This document shows, piece by piece, positions 40,806 through 48,775 of a stretch of 64,000 nt of DNA; positions within the stretch are counted from its first letter, which is position 1; every line of letters starts with the position of its first letter. The notes beneath the pieces are model-generated. The model had not been told where the DNA came from. It did not search any database and saw only the letters and a program-made list of their open reading frames with translations. The stretch is taken from contig CAKQKI010000004.1 in the NCBI GenBank assembly GCA_934248055.1, positions 1 through 64,000 of the forward strand. The letters are read 5' to 3'. The translations under genes were made by a program, and so were the position numbers. The DNA comes from an uncultured Clostridia bacterium. Its GTDB lineage: Bacteria > Bacillota > Clostridia > Christensenellales > Borkfalkiaceae.

Positions 40806-41432
40806 ATGGCTAAGTATACAGACGCAAAATGTCGTTTATGCAGAAGAGAAGGTTGCAAACTTTTCCTTAAAGGCGAAAAGTGCTATAAAACTTCCTGCCC
40901 GTTTGAAAAGAGACCGGTAGCGCCCGGACAGCACGGTGCAGGCAGACACAAAGTTTCGGAGTACGGACAGCAACTCCGTGAAAAACAAAAGACAAAGAGA
41001 ATTTACGGCGTTCTTGAAAATCAATTCAGAGGTTATTACGAAGAAGCCGACAGAATGAAGGGAATAACCGGTGAAAACATGCTTTCTCTTCTTGAAAGAA
41101 GGCTTGACAACGTGGTTTACAGATTAGGACTTGCTCCGTCGCGTTCGACGGCGCGCCAACTCGTAACTCACGCTCATTTCGCCGTAAACGGCAAAAACGT
41201 TGACATCGCTTCCTATCAGGTTAAAGTAGGCGACGTTATTTCCGTAAAAGACACGAAGAAAGACAATAAATATTTCGAGGCTTTCAAGGCAGTTGAAAGA
41301 ACGTCAAACGTTCCCAAGTGGCTTGAATTCGACGCGGAAAAACTCGAAGGAAAAATTATTGCTCTTCCGAAGAGAGAAGATATCGATTCACAGATTCAGG
41401 AATACATGATAGTCGAATTGTATTCAAAGTAA
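40806..41432 (+). CDS. rpsD: 30S ribosomal protein S4, zinc type
   Basis: 208 residues. The N-terminus holds C9, C12, C17 and C26/C31, the zinc-binding form; the S4 RNA-binding domain follows (RLDNVVYRLGLAPSRSTARQLVTHAHFAVNG). Primary assembly protein. In Bacillus rpsD is a separate, autoregulated gene; here it is in the alpha operon. AGGAGGT before ATG. Confidence 0.98.
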   Translation: MAKYTDAKCRLCRREGCKLFLKGEKCYKTSCPFEKRPVAPGQHGAGRHKVSEYGQQLREKQKTKRIYGVLENQFRGYYEEADRMKGITGENMLSLLERRLDNVVYRLGLAPSRSTARQLVTHAHFAVNGKNVDIASYQVKVGDVISVKDTKKDNKYFEAFKAVERTSNVPKWLEFDAEKLEGKIIALPKREDIDSQIQEYMIVELYSK

Positions 41433-41443
41433 TAGTCCTTATC

Positions 41444-41498
41444 GCCGCGCTGTTCGGCGCGGCAGAAAAGGCTTTTGCGCGGGAATACATTTCCGCGC
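41444..41498 (+). promoter_or_regulatory. Two strong hairpins between rpsD and rpoA
   Basis: GCCGCGC/GCGCGGC (41444-41450/41457-41463) with a UGUUCG loop and GCGCGGGAAT/ATTTCCGCGC (41477-41486/41489-41498, one G-U pair). No T run follows either, so they are not terminators; they lie 25-80 bases before the rpoA ribosome site and may be processing, stability or translational-control structures. Confidence 0.5.
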
Positions 41499-41534
41499 AG
41501 AACCGTCATTAAAAATTCAGGAGGTAAATTTTCT

Positions 41535-42491
41535 ATGATGGAAATAGAAATGCCCAAGATTTCGGTAGAAGAAAGCGAAGACAAAAGTTACGTTAAAATT
41601 GTTGTCGAACCCCTTGAAAAAGGCTTCGGAATAACGATAGGTAACTGTCTGAGAAGAACTTTATTGTCCGCGCTTCCGGGCGCAGCCATTCAAGGCATCA
41701 AGTTCGCGCCGAGTCTTGACGTAAAACACGAATTTTCAACGATAAAGGGCGTCAAAGAGGACGTTACCGATATTATTCTCAACTTAAAGAGCATTGCGCT
41801 TAAAACGGCTACTACCGACCAGAACTTCAAAAAAGTTCTTAAAATAAGTAAAGAAGGTCCCGCCGTTATAACTGCCGGCGATATAGAAGCGGACGCGGAA
41901 GTCGAAGTTCTTAATCCGGAACAGTATATCTGCACGGTAGACGAAGGCGGGCTTTTCGAAGTGGAACTTACCGTAGGCAGGGGCAGAGGCTACAAAGGTG
42001 CGGAATGCAATAAAACGGGCGAAATAGGTTTTATCGCAATAGACTCTATCTATACTCCCGTTACCAAAGTAAGTTACAACGTAGAAAACGCAAGAGTCGG
42101 TCAGAATCTTGACAGAGACAGACTTATTCTCGAAGTATGGACGAACGGTGCGTTTTCGGGCAAAGAAATCGTATCGCTTGCGGCAAAGATTATTCAGGAG
42201 CATATCGGAATTTTCGTAAATCTTTCGGAAACGATGAACGGACTCGGAATACTCGTTGCTCCGCCGACCGATCCGCTTCCGAAGATTCTCGAAATGAGTA
42301 TCGAAGAAATGGATTTATCGGTGCGTTCTTATAACTGTTTGAAACGCGCGGGCATACACACAATCGAAGATTTAACAAAAAAGACCGAAGACAATATGCT
42401 TAAAGTAAGAAACTTAGGTAAAAAATCGCTTGACGAAGTTATTCTTAAACTGAACAGTTACGGTCTTAAATTAAAGGAACAGGAGGATTAA
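41535..42491 (+). CDS. rpoA: DNA-directed RNA polymerase alpha subunit
   Basis: 318 residues from ATG 41535, after CAGGAGGTAA; the upstream frame to 41475 runs through the hairpins. N-domain for assembly (EPLEKGFGITIGNCLRRTLLSALPG; NPEQYICTVDEG) and C-domain (about 245-315, ELDLSVRSYN-like MDLSVRSYNCLKRAGIHTIEDL; VRNLGKKSLDEV) that contacts promoters and activators. Confidence 0.98.
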   Translation: MMEIEMPKISVEESEDKSYVKIVVEPLEKGFGITIGNCLRRTLLSALPGAAIQGIKFAPSLDVKHEFSTIKGVKEDVTDIILNLKSIALKTATTDQNFKKVLKISKEGPAVITAGDIEADAEVEVLNPEQYICTVDEGGLFEVELTVGRGRGYKGAECNKTGEIGFIAIDSIYTPVTKVSYNVENARVGQNLDRDRLILEVWTNGAFSGKEIVSLAAKIIQEHIGIFVNLSETMNGLGILVAPPTDPLPKILEMSIEEMDLSVRSYNCLKRAGIHTIEDLTKKTEDNMLKVRNLGKKSLDEVILKLNSYGLKLKEQED

Positions 42492-42494
42492 AAA

Positions 42495-43001
42495 ATGGCA
42501 GGCACTATGGGATTAACTTCCAAGCAGAGAAAAGCCGTTCTTCGCAATCAGGCGTCCAACCTTTTATGGTATGGCAGAATAGAAGTAACCGAAGGTCACG
42601 TTCAGGCGTTAAGACCTTACGTTGAAAAAATAATCACGCTTGCGGTAAACACTTATACCGATACGGTTGAAGCCACCGTTACCACCAAAGACGCGAAGGG
42701 TAAAGACGTTACCAAAAAAGTAGTTAAAGACGGCGTTAAAAAACTCAATGCGAGAAGAAAAATAATGACTCTCGTTTATGACGTTCCGTTCGTTAAAGAC
42801 GCTAAGGAATCCAAAGCGGAATTCAGAGCAAGAACGAAAGGTATCAATCACCCGCTTATCGAAAAGATTTTCAACGAAATCGCTCCGAAATACGCCGAGA
42901 GAAAAGAACAACTCGGTCAGGGCGGCGGTTATACGAGAAGATATCTTAAAGGCGAACGTCGCGGCGACGCTGCAGAAGTTGCAATTATAGAACTCGTTTA
43001 A
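42495..43001 (+). CDS. rplQ: 50S ribosomal protein L17
   Basis: 168 residues, about 45 longer than the Bacillus protein because of an insertion after the second helix (VTTKDAKGKDVTKKVVKDGVKKL) and a longer middle. I recall similar insertions in other Clostridia, so it is not an artefact. Ends GQGGGYTRRYLKGERRGDAAEVAIIELV. Last gene of the operon. Confidence 0.97.
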   Translation: MAGTMGLTSKQRKAVLRNQASNLLWYGRIEVTEGHVQALRPYVEKIITLAVNTYTDTVEATVTTKDAKGKDVTKKVVKDGVKKLNARRKIMTLVYDVPFVKDAKESKAEFRARTKGINHPLIEKIFNEIAPKYAERKEQLGQGGGYTRRYLKGERRGDAAEVAIIELV

Positions 43002-43028
43002 AAAACCGAATTTAATATTTATTAAAAT

Positions 43029-43060
43029 CCGTAATTCCGATAAAGAATTGCGGTTTTTTT
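43029..43060 (+). terminator. Terminator of the ribosomal operon
   Basis: 9-bp stem CCGTAATTC/GAATTGCGG with one G-U pair, seven-base loop, then seven T. Confidence 0.9.
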
Positions 43061-43072
43061 ATTATCGTTGCC

Positions 43073-43153
43073 CGTTATGACGGCAAAAAAGATTTAAACC
43101 GTTATGACGGCAAAAAAGATTTAAACCGTTATGACGGCAAAAAAAATTTAAAC
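43073..43153 (+). repeat. Three tandem 27-bp repeats
   Basis: Unit CGTTATGACGGCAAAAAAGA then TTTAAAC, at 43073-43099, 43100-43126 and 43127-43153; the third differs by one base. The third copy runs straight into the TTGCAAAAACGC core hairpin (43155-43190), and its sequence resembles the outer repeat of the element at 53886, so the array looks like triplication of that element's end. Together with the hairpin and AT-rich promoter region this fills the 357-base gap between rplQ and the redox operon. Confidence 0.85.
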
Positions 43154-43154
43154 C

Positions 43155-43190
43155 TTGCAAAAACGCCGCAATTTACGCGTTTTTTTGCAA
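43155..43190 (+). repeat. Core hairpin of the dispersed palindrome family
   Basis: TTGCAAAAACGC (43155-43166), loop CGCAATTTAC, GCGTTTTTTTGCAA (43177-43190). The same core is at 53910-53945 and, varied, at 5459-5501 and about 53566-53592. Confidence 0.75.
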
Positions 43191-43358
43191 CCCTTGCGGT
43201 AAACGTATGCACATATATGTAGCGGCGTAATATATATGCGCATTTATTGAAATTGTTAAAACAATCAAAAATAATGGTATTTAATCACTTAAAACGCTCA
43301 AAATAAAAAATATATAAAAAACGTAGTCTAAATTTTTGATTGATTGTATAATTAAACT

Positions 43359-44807
43359 ATGGTAAACGAAATTATGTACGATATTGCGGTAATAGGCGGC
43401 GGCGTTGTCGGCGGCACTATTTTAAGAGAATTATCAAAATATAAAATCAAAACGGTAATGCTTGAAAAGTCTTCCGACGTTTGTATGGGGCAAAGTAAAG
43501 CGAACAGCGGAATAGTTCACGCCGGGTTTGACGCATTAAACGGCACGTTAAAAGCAAAATTTAACGTCCGCGGCAGCGAAATGATGGAAAACTACGCAAA
43601 AGAATTAGGCGTTAAGTATAAAAATAACGGTTCTTTGGTCGTTGCGTTTTCAAATAGCGAACTCGAAACGCTCGAAACGCTTGCAGAGCGCGGTAAAAAA
43701 AACGGAGTTAAAGGCTTAACGCTTATTTCGAAAAGCGAACTTAAAGCGCTCGAACCGAACGTATCGGATAACGCGCTCGGCGCGCTTTTCGCAAAAACGG
43801 GCGGAATAATCTGTCCTTACGAACTCACCGTTGCGGCAATCGGCAACGCGATGGATAACGGCGCGGAATTAAAACTCGACTTCAACGTAACAAAAATCAA
43901 TAATAAAAACGGATATTTTGAACTTGTTTCTTCAGACGGCGAAAAGGTATCTGCCAAAACGCTTATCAATTGCGCGGGCGCGGGCAGCGAAGACGTTGCG
44001 CGTCTTGCGGGCGACGATTCTATAAAAATAGGGTTAAGGCGGGGCGAGTATATATTGCTCGACAGAGAAAGCGGCGATCTCGTGTCGCACACGCTGTTTT
44101 TCTGTCCTACCGAAAAGGGCAAAGGCATACTCGTAACTAATACCGTAGACGGAAATATTCTTCTCGGTCCTACCGCCGAAGAAATCGACGATAACGATAC
44201 CGACACCACGAGCAAAGGTTTATCCGAAATTAAAAACAAGGCGGCCGAAATGATAGCGAAAGTACCTTTTTACAATACGATTACTTCGTTCGCGGGCGTA
44301 AGAGCGTATTCGGAAGGCAAGCACGATTTTATAATAGAAAACAGCAAAAAGGTAAAAGGTCTTATCAACGTTTGCGGTATAGAGTCTCCGGGGCTTACTT
44401 CCGCGCCTGCGATAGCGGAATTCGTGGTCGAAAATCTTATTCCGTTCGAATATAAAGCGGTTAAAAACGCGTCGTTTAATCCCGAAAGAAAACCCGACAA
44501 CTTTTTTAAATCATTAAGCGACGACGAGAAAAACGAAATCATTCGTAAAAATCACGAGTACGGGCGCATAGTTTGCCGTTGCGAGCAGATAACCGAAGGC
44601 GAAATAGTAGAAGCGATTCATAAAAATCCCCCTGCGCTGACCGTTGACGCTATTAAAAGAAGGACGCGCAGCGGAATGGGAAGGTGCCAGGGCGGATTTT
44701 GCGGTTCGCGCGTTACCGAAATTATCGCGCGCGAATTAAACGTTCCGCTCGAAGAAGTGAGAAAGAGCGGTAAAAATTCACAGATGCTTGTGGGGAAAAC
44801 GAAATGA
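43359..44807 (+). CDS. GlpA-like FAD-dependent oxidoreductase with BFD-type iron-sulfur domain
   Basis: 482 residues. N-terminal FAD-binding YDIAVIGGGVVGGTILREL; DAO domain with SGIVHAGFDA and SFAGVRAYS; C-terminal cysteine domain (about 400-450) CRCEQITEGEIVEAI...MGRCQGGFC, the BFD-like [2Fe-2S] site. It resembles anaerobic glycerol-3-phosphate dehydrogenase subunit A. With the next two genes it makes the GlpA-like/GlpB-like/DUF1667 trio widespread in anaerobic Firmicutes; no glycerol kinase or facilitator is nearby, so the substrate is uncertain. TATAAT (43347-43352) ends six bases before ATG; no Shine-Dalgarno. Confidence 0.85.
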   Translation: MVNEIMYDIAVIGGGVVGGTILRELSKYKIKTVMLEKSSDVCMGQSKANSGIVHAGFDALNGTLKAKFNVRGSEMMENYAKELGVKYKNNGSLVVAFSNSELETLETLAERGKKNGVKGLTLISKSELKALEPNVSDNALGALFAKTGGIICPYELTVAAIGNAMDNGAELKLDFNVTKINNKNGYFELVSSDGEKVSAKTLINCAGAGSEDVARLAGDDSIKIGLRRGEYILLDRESGDLVSHTLFFCPTEKGKGILVTNTVDGNILLGPTAEEIDDNDTDTTSKGLSEIKNKAAEMIAKVPFYNTITSFAGVRAYSEGKHDFIIENSKKVKGLINVCGIESPGLTSAPAIAEFVVENLIPFEYKAVKNASFNPERKPDNFFKSLSDDEKNEIIRKNHEYGRIVCRCEQITEGEIVEAIHKNPPALTVDAIKRRTRSGMGRCQGGFCGSRVTEIIARELNVPLEEVRKSGKNSQMLVGKTK

Positions 44808-46042
44808 AAAGAGATCTTGTGATTATCGGCGGCGGTCCCGCAGGGCTTGCGGCTGCCGTTGCCGCTTACGATTGCGGCGTTAAAGACATACTTATAATCG
44901 AAAGAGAGCAACGGCTCGGCGGAATACTTTTGCAGTGTATTCATAACGGGTTCGGACTTACGAGATTTAAAGAAAGCCTTACGGGTCCCGAATATGCGGG
45001 CAGGTTCGCAGAGCAGGTAACGAAAAGAAATATCGAATATATAACCGAAGCGACCGTATTGAACGTAACGCCCGAAAAAACCGTTACGGTAATAAGCCAT
45101 GAAAAAGGCATACAGAAAATAGAAGCGAAAGCGATTATTCTTGCAATGGGTTGCAGGGAAAGAAGCAGGGGCGCGCTCAATATCGCGGGAAGCAGACCCG
45201 CAGGCATATATTCGGCGGGTTCGGCGCAGAAATTTATCAACGTTAAAGGCTATAACGTTGGTAAAAACGTCGTTATTTTAGGTTCGGGCGATATAGGGCT
45301 TATAATGGCGCGGCGGCTTACTCTCGAAGGCGCAAAAGTAAAAGCGGTTTGCGAAATAATGCCGTTTTCGTCGGGTTTAAGGCGAAATATCGAGCAATGC
45401 CTTAACGATTTCGACATTCCGCTTTATCTTAATCACACCATAACCCGAATCGAAGGAAAAGAAAGGGTAACGGGCGTAGTGGTTGCAAAAGTCGACGAAA
45501 ACAAAAATCCCGTTAAAGGCACGGAAATGCATATCGATTGCGACGCAGTGCTTTTTTCGGTGGGGTTAATACCCGAAAACGAACTTTCAAAAGGCGCGGG
45601 CGTAAATTTATCGCCGCAAACGAAAGGCGCGGTCGTAAACGAAAACAGAGAAACGAATATAAGCGGCGTGTTTGCGTGCGGAAACGTTCTGCACGTTCAC
45701 GACCTTGTAGACTTCGTTTCGGAAGAAGCCGAACTTACGGGAAAGGCGGCGGCGGATTATATTTTCAAAAAATCCATAAAAACCAAAAACGTTACAGTAA
45801 AGGGCGGCAACGCCGTAAGTTACGTCGTTCCCCAAAAAATAACGGCGGCGGATAAAAACGTAAAAGCGTATTTCAGAGTAAAAAGCGTTTTAAAAGACGC
45901 CGTACTGAAAGTCAGGGCAGACGGTAAGGAATATTTTACCGTTAAAAAGCCCGTTCTTACTCCCGGCGAAATGCAGACCGTGATTTTAAGAAAAGACGTT
46001 CTCGAAAACGCCGAAAACGAAATAGAAATAACGGTGGAATGA
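44804..46042 (+). CDS. NAD(P)/FAD-dependent oxidoreductase (GlpB-like partner)
   Basis: 412 residues. Two dinucleotide-binding motifs: RDLVIIGGGPAGLAAAV at the N-terminus and NVVILGSGDIGLIMARRL near residue 150. ILAMGCRERSRGALNIAGSRPAGIYSAGSAQ and GVFACGNVLHVHDLVDFVSEEAE are typical of the pyridine nucleotide-disulfide-like partner of GlpA-type enzymes; a redox-active CxxC is not seen. It probably passes electrons between the first subunit and NAD(P) or the DUF1667 protein. Starts inside the previous stop (ATGA). Confidence 0.85.
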   Translation: MKRDLVIIGGGPAGLAAAVAAYDCGVKDILIIEREQRLGGILLQCIHNGFGLTRFKESLTGPEYAGRFAEQVTKRNIEYITEATVLNVTPEKTVTVISHEKGIQKIEAKAIILAMGCRERSRGALNIAGSRPAGIYSAGSAQKFINVKGYNVGKNVVILGSGDIGLIMARRLTLEGAKVKAVCEIMPFSSGLRRNIEQCLNDFDIPLYLNHTITRIEGKERVTGVVVAKVDENKNPVKGTEMHIDCDAVLFSVGLIPENELSKGAGVNLSPQTKGAVVNENRETNISGVFACGNVLHVHDLVDFVSEEAELTGKAAADYIFKKSIKTKNVTVKGGNAVSYVVPQKITAADKNVKAYFRVKSVLKDAVLKVRADGKEYFTVKKPVLTPGEMQTVILRKDVLENAENEIEITVE

Positions 46043-46395
46043 CGATGGAAACTTTTAAACTTACTTGTATAGAATGCCCCAAAGGGTGTCTTGTGACCGT
46101 TAAAAAGGACGGCGATAAAATAACGGAAATCAGCGGCAACGCTTGTCCGCGCGGAAAAATTTACGCCGAAAGCGAAGTTACCTGTCCGCGCAGAGTGCTG
46201 ACTACTACCGTTAAAGTGCGCGGCGGCGGAGTTCTTCCCGTAAAAACGGATAAGCCGATTAAGAAAAGAGAGATTTTTTCGGTAATGAAAAAAATAAATT
46301 CCCGATTTGCAGAAACGCCGATAAAAACGGGCGACGTTATAATAAAAAACGTTACCGAAAACGTAAACGTCGTGGCGACCGATTATCGCGATTAA
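46039..46395 (+). CDS. DUF1667 cysteine-rich small protein
   Basis: 118 residues. Cysteines at 10, 13, 17, 36 and 49 (LTCIECPKGC; NACPRG; VTCPRR) suit an iron-sulfur or zinc site. DUF1667 proteins almost always follow a GlpA/GlpB-like pair, so this is probably the electron-transfer subunit standing in for GlpC. ATGA overlap with the preceding gene. Confidence 0.85.
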   Translation: MTMETFKLTCIECPKGCLVTVKKDGDKITEISGNACPRGKIYAESEVTCPRRVLTTTVKVRGGGVLPVKTDKPIKKREIFSVMKKINSRFAETPIKTGDVIIKNVTENVNVVATDYRD

Positions 46396-46451
46396 ACGGC
46401 AGAAAACCCGCGGGAGCGAAAAATTTGCGGCGAATATTTCCGAAAACTTTA

Positions 46452-46865
46452 TTACGAATTGAAATAATTACCGAGCGTGGAGTATATTTCTTCTCCCGCA
46501 AGGTCGCGTATCGGCGACAATCCTTCGTGGATTTCGCCGTTTTTTTCACCCTTTAAAGGCGCGGAGATTGCGGAATCGGAATTTTCGCGTTTTTTAAGTA
46601 AAGACGCTATTATCGGCGCAAGCAGAGAAATAAGCGATTTAATATCGCTTTTACCCGACAAAAAATCTTTAACCGCGTCCGACGACACGGCGTTTAATAT
46701 ATTTTCGTCTACGCCTAAAAGGCTCAGCACGGGCGACAGACTTTTAAGATCTGCCGCGCTTATTAAGTTTTTGATACTGTCTGAATTTCCGCTTTTCATA
46801 AAAAAATATAAAAGCAGTAATAAAACGGGAAGAATTTTCATTAACATTATATTATACGCAGGCAT
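46452..46865 (-). CDS. Small membrane-anchored protein of unknown function
   Basis: Up to 137 residues. One N-terminal hydrophobic helix (MKILPVLLLLLYFFM, starting at the third ATG, 46841) is followed by a soluble part with repeated Leu/Ser-rich helices (SLSPVLSLLGVDENILNAV; IKSLISLLAPIIASLLKK). ATG 46865, 46847 and 46841 are all possible and none has a ribosome site. Divergent from the next gene across 29 bases. I do not recognise the family. Confidence 0.55.
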   Translation of the reverse strand: MPAYNIMLMKILPVLLLLLYFFMKSGNSDSIKNLISAADLKSLSPVLSLLGVDENILNAVSSDAVKDFLSGKSDIKSLISLLAPIIASLLKKRENSDSAISAPLKGEKNGEIHEGLSPIRDLAGEEIYSTLGNYFNS

Positions 46866-46879
46866 ACAATTTATTGTAT
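46864..46879. promoter_or_regulatory. Operator-like palindrome between divergent small genes
   Basis: Perfect inverted repeat ATACAAT-TT-ATTGTAT overlapping the TATAAT (46877-46882) of the plus-strand gene and the first ATG region of the minus-strand gene. It could bind a dimeric regulator, or be a chance AT-rich palindrome. Confidence 0.35.
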
Positions 46880-46894
46880 AATCGGAGGTAAATT

Positions 46895-47170
46895 ATGCGT
46901 GATTTTAACAGTTTCGAAAGCGAAACGGGCGGCAATACTCAAAACGACGGGGCGATGAACGTTCTCAGCGAGTTCGCAAAGCGTTACGAAGGGGCAAGCG
47001 AAACGGAACTTATAGCCGCAATTATGAAAGAAGCGGAGCGCAGAAAAAAGGCAGGCACTCTTTCAGACGAAGAAATTGATAATTTCGCAGCCGTGATTTC
47101 GCCTATGCTTAATTCCAAACAGCGTAAACAACTCGGTTCGGTAGTCGAAAAAATCAAACGGACGAAATAA
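46895..47170 (+). CDS. Small helical protein of unknown function
   Basis: 91 residues, hydrophilic, helical (VLSEFAKRYEGASETELIAAIMKEAERRKKAG; LSDEEIDNFAAVISPMLNSKQRKQLGSVVEKIK). No signal or membrane segment. CGGAGGT precedes ATG and TATAAT lies 12 bases before it. Its 3' end overlaps the convergent cysteine-desulfurase-like gene by 17 bases. Probably functions with the divergent membrane protein, by position only. Confidence 0.6.
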   Translation: MRDFNSFESETGGNTQNDGAMNVLSEFAKRYEGASETELIAAIMKEAERRKKAGTLSDEEIDNFAAVISPMLNSKQRKQLGSVVEKIKRTK

Positions 47171-48284
47171 TTTTTAAAGCCGATAACAAGGCGTTGATTT
47201 CGCGACGGGTGTTGTGGGGTGATAACGAAACTCTTACAAGCCCGTCGTTTTCGGTGCCTAAAAAATTATGCATGAGCGGAGCGCAGTGAAATCCGCCGCG
47301 CACGCAAACGTCGAATTTATAGGACAGAATTTCCGCAACTTCCGAAGACGGAACGCCGTCGAGCGAAAAAGCGACTATCCCGAAAGGATTCGGTTTTCCG
47401 TAAACTGTAATCCGTTCGATTTCGGAGAGTTTTTCGAATAAATAAGAAGTCGTTTCCGTGAGTTGACGGGATACGTAATCAAGATTGTTTTCAATATACC
47501 TTACGCCTTCTTCGAGCGAGCATATCGCGGGGAGATTCAGCGTTCCGTATTCGAGCCGTTCGGGGTAGCAGTCGGGCTGATAAGGATTAAAACTTTCAGT
47601 ACCCGTGCCGCCTTGAAACGTAGGAGTAACGTCAACGCCTTTTTTGATGATAAGCGCGCCGGAGCCGCCTATTCCGTATAATCCCTTATGCCCCGAAACG
47701 CATAATAAATCTATATTTTCACTCTGCATTTTAACGGGAACGTGTCCTGCCGCCTGCGCGCCGTCAACCATAAACAAAATATTTTTATCTTTTAATAATT
47801 CGCCCGTGCCGCTTACGTCGTTCATCGTTCCCGTAACGTTGCTTGCGTGATTCATAATCACGAGATACGTTTTATCTGTTATCGCGTTTTCAATATCTTT
47901 TGCTTTAACGCCGCCGTTTTCACGCGGTTTTACCACGGTAACCGTAATTTTTCCTTGCTTTTCGAGAGTAAAAAGCGGGCGAAGAACGCTGTTATGCTCG
48001 GTAACCGTAGTAACCACGTTGCCGCCGAGATTTATTGTGCCGTAAATTGCGGTGTTAAGCGCTTCGGAGCAGTTTTTTGTAAAAATCACGCGCGAAAGGT
48101 CGCCGTTATCGAAGAACGCCGAAAGTCTTTTTCGCGCCGAAAATACAAATTCCGCGCCCGTTTGCGAAAGGCGATGACCGCTTCTGCCGGGGTTCACGCT
48201 CAGATATTTTATTACGTTTATTACCGTTTCGGTTACGGAGTTCGGTTTAAATCCGCCCGTGGCGGCGTTATCGAGATATATCAT
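47154..48284 (-). CDS. Cysteine desulfurase-like class V aminotransferase-fold enzyme
   Basis: 376 residues, PLP enzyme. Begins IYLDNAATGGFKP; PLP lysine K200 in SGHKGLYG; catalytic cysteine C333 in VRGGFHCAPLMH, the arrangement of the NifS/SufS superfamily. The shortened style resembles the EF2568-type branch, whose members tend to lie beside DUF3343 genes and have been linked to selenium or sulfur handling. The DUF3343 gene here is divergent, 108 bases away. No iron-sulfur scaffold genes are adjacent, so a general Fe-S role is less likely. Confidence 0.85.
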   Translation of the reverse strand: MIYLDNAATGGFKPNSVTETVINVIKYLSVNPGRSGHRLSQTGAEFVFSARKRLSAFFDNGDLSRVIFTKNCSEALNTAIYGTINLGGNVVTTVTEHNSVLRPLFTLEKQGKITVTVVKPRENGGVKAKDIENAITDKTYLVIMNHASNVTGTMNDVSGTGELLKDKNILFMVDGAQAAGHVPVKMQSENIDLLCVSGHKGLYGIGGSGALIIKKGVDVTPTFQGGTGTESFNPYQPDCYPERLEYGTLNLPAICSLEEGVRYIENNLDYVSRQLTETTSYLFEKLSEIERITVYGKPNPFGIVAFSLDGVPSSEVAEILSYKFDVCVRGGFHCAPLMHNFLGTENDGLVRVSLSPHNTRREINALLSALKIISSV

Positions 48285-48392
48285 AAAGCCTCACTGTTTT
48301 TTTAAAAAAATAATATAATGTATAGGCGCATACGCGCCTTATTAAATACTATTAAAAACTCTGTTTTATTATGCAAGGGCAGGAGGAAGTTT

Positions 48393-48650
48393 ATGAAAAA
48401 ATGCGTGGCGGTGTTCCGTTCGCGCACGCAAGTTATGTCTTTTATAGAAATAATGAACGCGCAGGGAATACCCGCAAAAGCCGTTCCGACGCCGAAAGAA
48501 GCGCGGGTAGGTTGCGGCCTTTCGGCCGAAATACCCGTTACGTCGGTAAACGTTGCGGCGGTTATCGTAAAAAGATACGGTTTAAACGCGTTCTATTCCT
48601 TTTTGGTAATCGAAAAGCGAGGAACGCGTACTACCATTGTAAAATTATAA
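48393..48650 (+). CDS. DUF3343 (putative Se/S carrier) protein
   Basis: 85 residues from ATG 48393, after AGGAGG; the frame extends upstream without a ribosome site. MKKCVAVFRSRTQVMSFIEIM, PTPKEARVGCGLSAEIP: the VGCGLS motif with its cysteine is the signature of this family (PF11823), proposed to carry selenium or sulfur. Paired divergently with a cysteine desulfurase-like enzyme, a plausible donor. Confidence 0.8.
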   Translation: MKKCVAVFRSRTQVMSFIEIMNAQGIPAKAVPTPKEARVGCGLSAEIPVTSVNVAAVIVKRYGLNAFYSFLVIEKRGTRTTIVKL

Positions 48651-48666
48651 ACCGACGTTAAAACGA

Positions 48667-48695
48667 TTGAAAAAAAATCGTAAACGTGGTAAAAT
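48667..48695 (+). promoter_or_regulatory. Promoter of the nth-obg-yhbY operon
   Basis: TTGAAA (48667-48672), 17 bases, TAAAAT (48690-48695). The leader holds a perfect 10-bp hairpin (CCGCGCTTTT/AAAAGCGCGG, 48706-48715/48727-48736). Confidence 0.65.
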
Positions 48696-48775
48696 AAAAA
48701 CAAAACCGCGCTTTTATGTTTTTATTAAAAGCGCGGCAACTTAGCCGCAAGCAATTGTGGCAGAATATCGGAAAT

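Noticed and set aside
42495..43001. L17 insertion as an anomaly
   Set aside because: Similar insertions occur in L17 of other Clostridia, as far as I recall, so it is treated as lineage-typical.
43073..43153. CRISPR array
   Set aside because: The three 27-base units are directly adjacent with no spacers, and no cas genes are present.
48706..48736. Terminator for the DUF3343 gene
   Set aside because: The 10-bp hairpin has no T run on the plus strand and lies downstream of the nth promoter; on the minus strand it would terminate, but no minus-strand gene is upstream.
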